Origin: Patiria miniata
Taxonomy: Eukaryota; Echinodermata; Asteroidea; Valvatida; Asterinidae
Length of the DNA: 64,000 nucleotides
Direction: 5' to 3'
Assembly: GCF_015706575.1 (NCBI RefSeq)
Contig: NW_024037074.1
Location: forward strand, 23,363,334 to 23,427,333
The stretch's first letter is position 1. Each line of letters begins with the position of its first letter. A program made the position numbers and the translations under genes. Positions 10,763 to 22,700 of the stretch are shown one piece after another. A model generated the notes under the pieces. It was not told where the DNA came from, ran no database searches, and worked only from the letters and a program-made list of their open reading frames with translations.

Positions 10763-13700
10763 GTAATATTTTTTAATTGTTCTTTCTGGTTGTTTGCTGC
10801 CGTTAAGGTAAATTGGGCGTTTTAAGGGAACAGACAACTCACCTTCAATGTGATAATAGGCTTTAATAAAAGCACAAAGGCTCTGACTGAAAAACAATAG
10901 TAATTCAAAAATCACATATTTGGTAACATTAAACAAATATAATATGATGAACTGTAACCGTTCGTAGAGCTATACAAGAAACATTACCACATAGCATATT
11001 ATGTGAGTGGCATTATTGGGATCCAATTTGCAGGGGGTGGCTACAAAATATGTGACAGAATCATTTGGGCGGGGGGAGGGTTTTAATCGTTGAGTTTAAT
11101 ACCATAAAAGCTCATTTCTGTCCTCCCCAAATTCTAAACTGGGTGCACAAGGGGACAATAGCTATGAAAACAGCATGTATATTTCGATAACTGAAGTCTT
11201 AACTCAACAGGTGCATTCTTAGCACTTACGTACGAATTTTCATCACAGCAGTTTGTGTCGGTGCATTCGACTGCCACGGTGGAGTTCCAGTTCCTCAGAT
11301 GGAGTAACCCAGACCACTCGGCACTAGACGGGGGCTGTTGCGATCCGGGATGGGGCTGTGGATCTTGTGATAATTACTTCCGCGTCTGCCTGGACGATGA
11401 CGTTCCTGGGTAAGTAATTCGTAGTTAGTCTTGTTTTCTTAATTTAAAATGATCATTTGAAATAATATATTTGTGCAGAGATCGATTCAATGTGTGTGAC
11501 AAGGGGTGTGGTGATGATACCCTTATCAATGACCCCCCCCCCCCCTTCCCCATCAAAGGAAAAAGAAAGGAAATAAAACGAAAAGGTAGTTTTAAATTTG
11601 CGCCAACTATAACACGATAGAAACTACTCGATCGGGGCATTGAACGAGCTATGGAAACTATACGTGCAAAAACTAATGTGTGAGCGGAAGTGAAGTCATC
11701 ATCCCCGACATATAAAATGTCCAATTTTTTCCCATAGCAACTCCATGCCTGTTCAAAAGCATTTACGATTATTTGCATTTATCCAAAAAGCACTACCGAC
11801 TTCAGGCGCAGATCGAGGGGGAGGGCCTTTAGGGGTCGAAGCATTTTCCAATCGAAGCAGTGACGTGTCAGAATCATAAAGCACTACTCAATTCGGCTGG
11901 TAAGTTTGGGTTTGAACACACGCGTATAAATCGTCGACGACTATTTTCAAAGGTCCAATGACTAATTCCGGTGGTTTGTACTGCTGACTTCTTGATACAT
12001 GTATCACTTTTCTCGAAAGCACGATTTTCTATTTCGGTCGTCGAAGTCAAAATGCCGAGATACAACCCCCCCCCCCCCGCCATCCATCTACCCGGGATTC
12101 ACGCCTTTGCATCTCTTTTGCAGAAATGACGATTTCAACGACTGTGGGATAGCGTCGATTGAGACCGATGTGTTTAGTGACAACGATGAGTTCAACTTTC
12201 CTTCGACAATACCCAACAACATCCCAAATCCGAAGCTAATACCCGTCATAAGCTGGCAGGTAAAGAAACTATAGGATAAAATCATATCACGTCCACACTA
12301 TTGAATAAGAACCAATGGATGTCAGGAACCATTGTGGGGGTAAAAAGGGCTGGACGGTCGTCGTTGCCGATCTGAAAAGCAGGGAAAGTTTGAACATAGT
12401 CACGCCATAGGGGAGCTCCCCTTTTTCTATCCTTTCTGCATTTATATTTCATGGATTCGTGAAGGGAAATGGATAATAGAGTACAATGATGATTTACAAT
12501 CAGTCTTTTTCAATCTATTTCTTGTTTTTTTCCTGACCAGTGTTGTTTTTTCTATGCATGCAGCGAAAAATGAGAGTGAAACTCCGTGTGATGGATCAAG
12601 ATAATACTGGAGACGATGTTATTGATGAGGATTTCCTGAATATCGACCAAAGCTCAGCCGCAACACCCTCTGGTGCTCAGTGGCAAAACTACAGGATGGG
12701 AACACACGCAGAGTATGTGGCAAGCTTCTTTTATAAGCCTTTTTGATTTGAAAAAGAAATGGCTCCTTACTTACTTTTTTAGGCTTAAGCGCATGTGGCT
12801 TTTTGACATACTGGAAAACGGTGTGTTGGTTACCGAAAGTATATGCCAAAAACTAGCCAAAATGTAAGTTTATTATAAAAACAAAATGATCTTGATAAAA
12901 ACTATACCATTAAGGCACAATAAGGATGCGTAGTTTCTAGTTATGGTCATGTGAGACGTTGAACTGGTGGAAAAATTTGGACTGTGTACTCTCAAACCCA
13001 CTTATGCAATGCAGAACAACAAGAATGACTCTCACCGGTCAAAGTAAAAAAAAAAAATAGGTGACCTACCATATGCTTAGAGGCTTCATATTTTGGCCAG
13101 CATTGGTGTGAATACATTCCTTGTCAACTCCTTAACAAAATATGTATCATTTCTTTATCTACTTGATCTCAGTTTCACTTTTCAAGTGAGGATATACTGC
13201 AACACGCACTACTACACCTCAGACTGCAGTGTGTATTGCATCCCTACGGATAACCAGAATGGACATTACACATGCGACCCGACCACAGGGGCCAAGATCT
13301 GCTATGATGGCTGGGAAGGTAAATAATCAATTTTGTCAGTTTTTCAAACATCGCCCTCGCAAATTCTTCACCTGGTTGGCTAAAACCCGGTCATGTTGGA
13401 TCACTTAAAAAAGGTAGTGTATGTAAATTGCATCGAGTAGGCACATTTTCAACGATTTTGACTGGTTTCACTGCCATAAGTAGGCAGTGGACGTGTGTCC
13501 GAAACGGGCTTCTAGTGCTACGGCTACGTCTTTTATCAGCTCCTTCCAAAGTAAAATAATTGTAATGAGCGAAGATCTAGACAATTAATTTAGACGCGTG
13601 AAAATATGGCGGCTTCGTAATGTGTTATAAAACACATACATAATTAAACATGTATTTTACTTTCGTCCTCTTGCACGTCCATACGCTGGTGATTTTTCAG

Positions 13701-16700
13701 TCAAAATGTGTCTAATGTAACAGGGGTGTATAGTCGAGTCCATCACAAGTCTCTTCAAGTCCATCACAAGTCCTCTTGTCCCAATTCAAATCACAAGCTA
13801 TACAAATGCGCTTTGACAAAGGCATACCTTTGTTACTGTTCATCCATTGTGACTGGACTTGTGATTTGCTTTTGATGGACTTGACGTGATGGACGTGTGA
13901 TGTACTCGACTGCATCCCTGCTGTGTAAATATTGGTATTTTATCGTATTTACTCGGCTAAGTCTTAGTCACGCTTAATTTAGCTCAAATGCCCTTCACCA
14001 TTTTCCACAACCTTCTTACAAAAGGACAAAAAGGACAAGCCTATCTTTTCAAGTTCTTATCTACACACACCTTTGTTCTGGCTTTAATCAGGAGTTGATT
14101 GCATTGAAGACATCGATGAATGCCAGACTGGTCCCTGCCTCCATGACGCTACATGCCACAATGGGACAGTGATGTAGTGCCTTGATGCTGGGCCTTGGCC
14201 TTAAGGCTGCCTTAAGGCTGGATTTTAGGGCCTTGGCCTTGGCCTCGAGGCTTGAGGGCAAAAGCCTTAGCCTTGGCCTTGGCCTTGAGGGTTCAGGGCC
14301 TTGCAATTTTGAGTCAAGGCTCTTCAAGGCCCATAGATTTTTAGCATTTTCCAGATAAATCTGTTCGAAATTTTGCTGTTACCATTTTAACCGTATTACC
14401 ATGGAGGAGGGAAGCACCCTATAGATTTGTGTGTTGGGCACACTTACCATTTTGTAGCATCACATTTTGTTACCATTGTAGTAGATTTGCTGCAAAAATA
14501 TTCCGTACACTTGTGGGGCTAATGAGATGATCACTTTAATTGCATATAACTATGGAATAGATCTGATAGGTTGTATATGTCTCCCTGATAAGTGCTGAAG
14601 ATTTGCATGTATCTGTTTTAGATAATGCTGATATTTCTGACCATGTTGGGCCAGCAAATAAACATTTCCCAAATCAGTTTCTTGGATCCCCCTTTTGTTA
14701 CACTTGGGAGAATTGTGTGTCAATATAGAAGTAAATCATTATTTTGTTTAGTTAAACCATATTGAAGACCTGAACTTTTACTTTAATAGATACAGTGCAG
14801 TCATAAAACGATGTAGGCCTATGCGAGCATGTTGATTGCAATTAAAGAAATGTTGTTCTTCGTAACGAGCAATTCGTGATGATAAGGGCGGATCCAGGGG
14901 GGCCAAAAGGGGCCATGCCCCCCCCCCCCAAAAACCCCGAAACTATTTTTTTTTATGAGACGTCGTAATAAAGGCAGGCAATGAGTACACCACCATCTTT
15001 TCCTCAAAAAACATCGGTTAAAATGGTCAGAAATTGCCTCAAATCGCACCACAGAGCATCTCCAATCCAAAATTTTTTGGAAAGAAACATTGAGCCGTAA
15101 TTTTTTTGAACCACTTTTTTGGGGGGGACCAAAATTTATATTGCCCCCCCCCAAAAAAAAATTGTGTTCTGGATCCGCCCTTGCGTGATGATTGTCACTC
15201 ATGTGACTATAATTAGTTCTATATCAGTGGTCATTTCATAAAACAGGGCCTTGGCCTTGGCCTTGGCCTTGAGGGTTAAGCCTTAGCCTTGGCCTCGAGG
15301 CTTGAGGGTCAAAGCCTTGGCCTTGGCCTTGGCCTTGAGGGTCAAAGCCTTGGCCTTGGCCTTGAGGGTCAAAGCCTTTGCTCCAACACTGCAATGGGAT
15401 GAACCAGTTTTCCTGTTTCTGCACTTTTCCTTATCAAAAAATGCTAAACAATATGAATTTTGTCAGGGACTATTGTTCAGAATTGCACTTGCTGAATTCC
15501 GGTCCATGATGTCTTCGTGAAGAGTACCCCTTACCCCTGAATGGTGGAAAAACTGTTGATACTTGGACCCCTTTAGGAAAAGAATCCTGAAGACACCCAT
15601 GTTTGACATCAGCGACCTGTGAAATATGGAGCGTTGGATTGATACGGTATAGTCTAGTCCTTTATTCGTCGAAAGGGTCGATATCAATGCCTGGTTCCAC
15701 CCGTTGCAGTAGGGGTAAGAGGAACATTGTACAGCACAGATGGAACGCCCTGGGCTAGGCACGTAGCGACTGTCCATGGGCGTCGCGAGGGGGGGGGGCA
15801 AGGGGGGCACTTGCCCCCCCCCCCCCTGGAAAAGCAAAAAAAAAAAAAAAAAAGGAAGAAAAAAGAAAAAAAAAAAAAAAAAGAGGCGCGAAGACAAAGT
15901 GGTGTAAATTTAATGAGTTTGGGGGGAGGCAAAATGTCCCTGCCCCCCCCCCTAAAACTGATCAATCGAAAATGTGTTGAGAAATACAAGCATTTTTTGG
16001 CAAAAAAAATTTTTGCCCCCCTCTAGAAAAAATCCTGGCGACGCCCATGCGACTGTCTGATAGCTATATCACTGGTTTTGTCCAGAATCCAGCCTGTTTG
16101 GGCGGGGAAAGCACTCAAACTATCTAAGTCAACTGTATTCTCACTATTAAATTCATTTCAACGTCAAAAGGTAATCGTGGAGCACTCCCGTCGCTGGTGG
16201 AAAACAAAACGTTGTGGGTTTTTTCGATTGTGGGAACTTCGAAAAGGGTATGAGCACACATTTTGTATCGTGATCCAAAGTTTTTATATGGATTCGTTAT
16301 TTTGGAATGGTCCTTTCCGGCAGTTCCATTTTGGCTTTGTGTTAATCTATGTTAACTTTCCCCTTCCTGTCAAAGTTTCTATGACTGTCACAGGGGTTCA
16401 CTCACATTAGCCCTCTTTAAAGATGCAGTTGGCGAGACACCTCTTTCATCTTTTCCAAACGGACATATTTTTTTAATAATCCTTACTTTTAATCAATTTA
16501 AAAATCGACCTTTGTTGCAAAATGCATGTCACTATGTTCGGTCGGCTAGTGGCATCTGCACAAGGAATCAGAGGGTCGTTGGTTCGAGTCCCACACAATA
16601 TGCTTGTGTGATTTTTTTTGTCTCGCAAGCCCTCGGTCAACACTGAATAAACAATATATAAATATGTTGCTCAATGGTAAACCCAATATTGATTTTTTTT

Positions 16701-19700
16701 TTGTGGTAAGGTGATCGCTGCGAGGTTGAAGTCAACCAGTGTGCGGTCAATCCCTGTCGTAACAACGGTACATGCAACAATTTCTTCGGCTTCTACAACT
16801 GTTCCTGTGACCCTGCTTACCTCTACCTAAACGACTTGTGTGACATAGACTACTGTGCAGACCAGCCTTGCCTGAACGGATCGACCTGCATTGTCCACGA
16901 CAGCAAATTCTCCTGCTCATGCGCGATGGGCTTCGAGGGTAAATTATGTGACGTGGACATCGACGAGTGCGCAAGCGCGCCTTGTGCTAATGGCGGGAAC
17001 TGCACTGACGGCCTGGGCTGGTTTAACTGCACGTGTCCGCCCGGTTACGAAGGAAAGCTTTGCCAGATAGACATTAATGAATGTCAGTCCAGTCCGTGCT
17101 CTAACAGCTCTACTTGTGAAGATCTCGTCAACAGATTCCACTGTCACTGTCCGCTGGGATTTGAGGGAACACTTTGTTTGGACGAAATCGATGAATGCTT
17201 ATCAAACCCTTGTCAAAACAACGCAACGTGCAGTGATTTTCTTGGATATTTTGAATGCAACTGTTCAATCGGATTCTTCGGAGATTTATGTCAGGTAAAC
17301 GTTAAAGGAAATTCGTAAAAAGTACAAAGATAGTCTGGACCCTCAAATTTGGAAAAGCTTTGAGACTTTAATATTGATACATTGATACATTTTTGTATCC
17401 TTTTAAGGTCGACATCGACTATTGCATCAACCAAACATGTGCAAACAATGGCACGTGCGTAGATCGACTAGACGGGTTTCACTGTCTGTGCGAGAAGGGC
17501 TACGAAGGCGCCATGTGTGACGTAGAAATTGACGAATGCGCAAACGATCCGTGCATGCACAATGGAACGTGCCACGACTTCATCGGATTCTACAGGTTTG
17601 TTGCTGCAATAATTCACATGCATCCCTATAAGAATTGTTTTTTTTTTGCTGGCAGAACACTTACGTGTACTTTGTTGTGATCCGTGGACAGAACTTTAAA
17701 ACGGTATTTGTGTTCAATATTCCGTAACTTGAAAAGTACATTGAAAGTGCTTCATCCAGCTGCTCTCGCCACACAGATGTTCGTGCGTAGAAGGCTACGA
17801 GGGCGACAGCTGTGAGCAAGAAATAGACGAGTGTCGGAGCTCTCCGTGCAAGAACGACTCAACCTGCATCGATCGACTGGCTGGCTTCGACTGTCAATGT
17901 GCCGCTGGCTTTGAAGGCACCTTGTGTGACATCGACACGGACGAGTGTCAGAGCTTCCCGTGCTACGCCAACGAGACCTGTATTGATGTCGTCAATGGGT
18001 TCAGGTAAAGACTCCAGGTGGATGTAGAACTCAGGAACATTGCCATTTTCTGTACATGACTATAGAACTAGCTGAATGAATGACATCAGAGCAGACCATG
18101 CAGACGATATCAGTATTTTGAACTCACCGTGGTATTTGGACTTTGATAGGGAGTTGCTGAAGGTATATGATCCTTGTTTTACCCTGTGATATCTTATCTA
18201 ATTTCATAATACATCTATGTTTTGCGATGTTATTATGTGAAACAAAATGGAACTGCATGCAGCAAACGTTGCAAATAAACGGACGATGCAGTTACTCAAA
18301 ACATTCTTTTCAGAGGTTGGCTGTGTCCGCTGAAATATCCTTTCAGTCGACAATAGGATAGCTAGCAAGTGGCGTATTCTTGTATAAATTTGTAGATGTG
18401 TGGATGGCATAGACATGTGTGAGCAGCATGTCTGCCAGAGCAACGCAACATGTCTCGACGACGACAGGGGGACCGGGTACAGCTGCCACTGTCCACCGGG
18501 CTACCACGGCAAACTGTGCGAGATTGATACGGATGAGTGCGTCAGCTCCCCGTGCCTGCACGACGGAACCTGTGAAGATCGGGTCAACGCGTTCGACTGC
18601 CACTGCGCGCCGGGATACGAGGGCTTACGGTGTGAGAACGAGACGGACGAATGCACCAGCTCGCCCTGTGAATACGGCAGATGTGTGGACCTTGTAAACA
18701 GCTTCGAGTGTGCATGCACGGTAAGTCGAAGTAGCCTGCCTGGGAAAATTCAGGTTCACAGGCCAAATTAGATCTGACTATTCTGACGAATGTAAAGTCA
18801 GGCCAAAAAAACAACCTTGCTACCTTTCTTGATGGAGTGGTCTGTCGATACGTTTGTTGTCACACCCACATTCAAAAAGATCTGCCGACGCCTGTGACTT
18901 AGACCCCTGGATACGCTACTGCCATCATCCAGCTAGTCACTTCGTATGATATGCTGTATAAATTTTTTGCAAGTTGTTCATTCCAACAGGCGAAGCCCCG
19001 ATTTCGCATTTTTCAATCTAAATGCGGTAATCCTGGTATGATTTCCTTATGATGAACATTTCTAATAAACTTGAGGAGATTATTGTCCAACCTTTCTATA
19101 AAGCTTTAAGTAACATACTCCCTGAATGATCGTTTCCCCTGAACTGAAATTATTTCCCTCATAGTCAAGTTGAAGTGCTGTCCAGAGCCCAACATTCCAA
19201 ACCTTTGCAGAAACTGCTTAAAGAATCTGCAATAAGTTGCATCTTGGTGGGAGTTTTAGAGTGAGTCTTTTGTGTTAATAGGTCGAATGTCAGAATGGCT
19301 ACTGTGACGCCGGTGTATGCCGTTGTACTGAAGGATACGAGGGTGAGGATTGTAGCGTGCTGATAAACTACTGCGGCAGTTCACCATGCGCAAAGGGGAC
19401 GTGCGTCCCATTATTCGATAGTTTCAGGTCAGTATCGGTACAATTTACCCTAGTTATACCGTGGGATCTCTGCGTGGAATTTGATTTGTGAAACATGATT
19501 CCACTGATTGCAAAACTTTCGTCTAAATGCGGTCGTACATTTTGCAGAATATTGTCAAACAAGACGAAAAGAAACACCTAATAAAGCTTGTCCCGGCTCC
19601 CACAGAATTATATTCAGTTGACTCAGAATGGCTTTACAGTGGACGTCTTTCATGCATCTGGTCTACACAGGATTTAGCCTATTAATCGGCGTTATGGGGT

Positions 19701-22700
19701 ACTCCTATACGATAGCACTGGGCACCGCATCACATGTCAGTCGTCGGAGAATCAGTGAGTCAGTCAGTGAGTAGTCCGAGAGGGGTACAAAGATGGCATT
19801 AGGCTGGCCCTCTGAGACCTGCAAAGATCCAATGTAAAGTCCGCGTGATTTTTGAAATGAATTCAGACCCTAACTACAGTCTATTGAACATCTTCTTCCA
19901 CAGCAAGGGTCTATGATATGCGAGCAGCTTCGGCGATTTATAATGCAAAACTAGACTGCTTCTTGATATCCAGATTCTGAACTTCTATATAGGGCCTTCC
20001 GTAACCCATTGTTGTATGATAAAAACATGATAGCCGAATTGATCAAGTAGTCCACAGCTTAGTCCACATTTCTGATCGAACTTGTGACGTCAACATTTCT
20101 AAAGGTGACTCCAATTGGCTGGCGCGCGGGGTCGTATACAATTTGCATGCTGGGATATATCAGATTTTCGTCGTGTGGCTTTGCACACGTGAATATCTGA
20201 TATACTCACAAGTCGACAGTAGGCCTATATACCTGCTGAATGGTGATGTTAATTGGCAATATAGAAACGTCGCCCGTGCACGCATCGCTTCTGAGGTTCC
20301 TGCTGGTGTTCTGCTTTTGAAGTGACTCAATCAATAATCGAAATTGTGCATTATTTGACATTTTTTTTTTCAATCATATAGATGCGAGTGTGATCCCTTC
20401 CATGAAGGTGAATACTGTGAGAAAATGATAGAGAATCCCTGCTCCCTGTCACCGTGTAACGGGAACGGCCAATGCTCGCTGTCTGCAGACAAGAGTGACG
20501 GGTACCAGTGCACCTGTAACGATGACTTCTACGGAGATAAATGCGACAAAGGTAGCTCACTTCAATTCCTCTCACACATAAAGGACTCTGGCATCTGCTA
20601 AACTCTTTTACGAAATTGTGCGAAGGAACAGCATGACACTGGGGGTATCTTGTTGCAGTGATCAATGCGCGGGGACATTTTGTACGAAATCTTGGGTTTG
20701 TTGGGTTTTTTATTCACTGAAAAGAAAGAAATCCCGAATGTCCATCTTGAAAAAAATCCTTCAGGACTTCCGTGTCTGTGGTGTTGATGTCAGCACATCA
20801 GCTGATTCAAAAAGACTTTTCTTCAGACTACAGGTTGATAATCATTTAACAAAACGGTTTGTCAATTCTATTTGGTATGTACGTGGAATGGCAATCCAAG
20901 TGGTTTGCTTATTCTTATATTTGACAGAAAGCTACCTCCCACCGGTTACTGCGTGTTACCAATCAGTCCTCCAAATGCGGTACATTTGCATTTGAAGTAA
21001 AACGTAAAACTTTTAACATGTAAGAAATTCCAAGATAAGAAACCTATAATGGATTTTGTTGTGTGTTTTACGGAATCCCTTGGATGACCTTCAGTGAATA
21101 TAACAATGAACGTTTTAATTTGGTTTTATCGCCAGCATTAAAAGTGTATGGATGCATCGTCTTCATCGTGGGGACACTGACAGACCTTGCCGATTTCGAG
21201 ACCCACATGGCCAACTTACTGAAGTTGCTGCTGACGTCAGAGTATGCACGGAGCAGCAAGAATATCACAGTCGACGTCGTCAAAACAGAGGATTACATTG
21301 AGTCTAGCACAGGGTAATGTGACACCGTCAGATGAAAACTAGCTGAACATTTTAGATGAACATTTTAAGTGCAATTTATTTTTCATTCTGCCATTTTTAT
21401 GAGCACTTTCCACAATACCATTATAGTGTAGATTTAAAAAATATACATAAGGGGCATACTGTGAAGCAAGCTGCGATTGTTTTACATCTTGCAATTTTAA
21501 ATATGAATGCATTAAAATTATATACACTCTCTATGACTTTGGCATTTTTGGTACGGGAATGCAAAAAAAGCCGCACAGGCGTGTCTTTCCCACTTTTTAT
21601 TCGACATTGGCCAACCTTGTAAACTCCCCCATGTTCCCAGTGATGAACATTCAAAGTCGTTAACAGTGACTTGCTTCCCCCGCCCTAAAAAAGAAAATGA
21701 ACAGGCTACCTTAATTATGACCTATATTTAGAGATCCACTTACCCGCGTCACCTACGTGGTTTGGTCCTCGGAAGATTTTCTCCCTAAATCTGAGGTGGA
21801 GAAGGCGGTGGATGAGGCACCTCCTTCCCAGGTCAATGAAGAGCTTGGCTACAGGGTGTTCAAGGGGAAGGCAGAACCGAAACCACAGAATAAGCCAGTG
21901 AGTACAAGGTTGAACACATGACCTGCAATTAAAGAAGCATAACATGTTATTAGCAAATCAATTATAAGACAGGTACATCTTTGTGAAAACATGAAAGTCA
22001 AGTTTTGTGTCTTCCATGCTTACACATGACAATTAAAGAAGCATAGCTTATTAGCAAGGCTGTTATTACGCAGGTAGACCTTACTTAGATCGTGTTTGTG
22101 GAAACACGAAGGTCTAGTCTGAGTCCCCGGACAAGCGGGTTTTTTTTACTAAATGCCTCGTCAGAACTGAATTGAGTTGGGACCTGACAACAATGTTACC
22201 TCGCAATATCAAGACACCCATCATGAAGGAGTGCAGTTTTGACATTGCTTTGCCTCGAACATTTAATGAATTTGAGATATGCGAGAAGTTTTAGCACAAG
22301 AGCTAGTTGAGTCAATCTCAAGAAAGAAAAAAACACTCAATATAGATTTTCTATGGTCACAACGACGACAAAAGCCCAAACGCTCCTGAGGCAATTTTGA
22401 ATGGCCCTTTTTTTTAATTTGTAATCGTCAAGGCGTGCAAATCGTTCGCAAATTACGGTAACCGTATCTAACACTTCCCACCACAAAATCCAGGACCTAT
22501 TGGACTATTAACACATATCGTCAATCTTGAAGTGCTTTACGAATTTGGAATACCAAACAGGTTTATTAATTCTTGAAGTTTTATTGATAAATACCTTGGA
22601 GAGTTGATGGTTTCTGATTGGTCGAGACTCGATCACGTGGGGGTGTATTAACGGCGATATAAAGACCGGTGTCACATGAAAATCCGACTCCTATGAAAAT

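Larger units (their letters stand above)
14092..15438 (+). pseudogene. Gene B first EGF exon, split by a transposon
   Basis: The 5' half (14092-14166) reads VDCIEDIDEC, TGPCLHDATC and HNG, and runs into a stop (14175) inside the insert. The 3' half (15400-15438, after the repeated target site) reads MNQFSCFC and aligns without gaps to gene C EGF1. Lengths 75 + 39 = 114 bp equal the intact gene C exon. At the expected donor (15439) the sequence is AA, not GT, so the exon has decayed since insertion. Confidence 0.88.

Noticed and set aside
14167..15391. GGCCTT repeats as a CRISPR-like array
   Set aside because: Units are degenerate, without spacers, in a eukaryotic transposon-like insert.
16540..16620. 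Possible tRNA gene (B box GGTTCGAGTCC)
   Set aside because: No acceptor or anticodon stem pairs. It fits a SINE head better; the same applies near 30560 and 54683.
18005..18395. Hidden exon supplying C5-C6 of the truncated EGF
   Set aside because: I searched the intron in B and its counterpart in C (36291-36701) for a C-x-C...GYxG...C pattern and found none.
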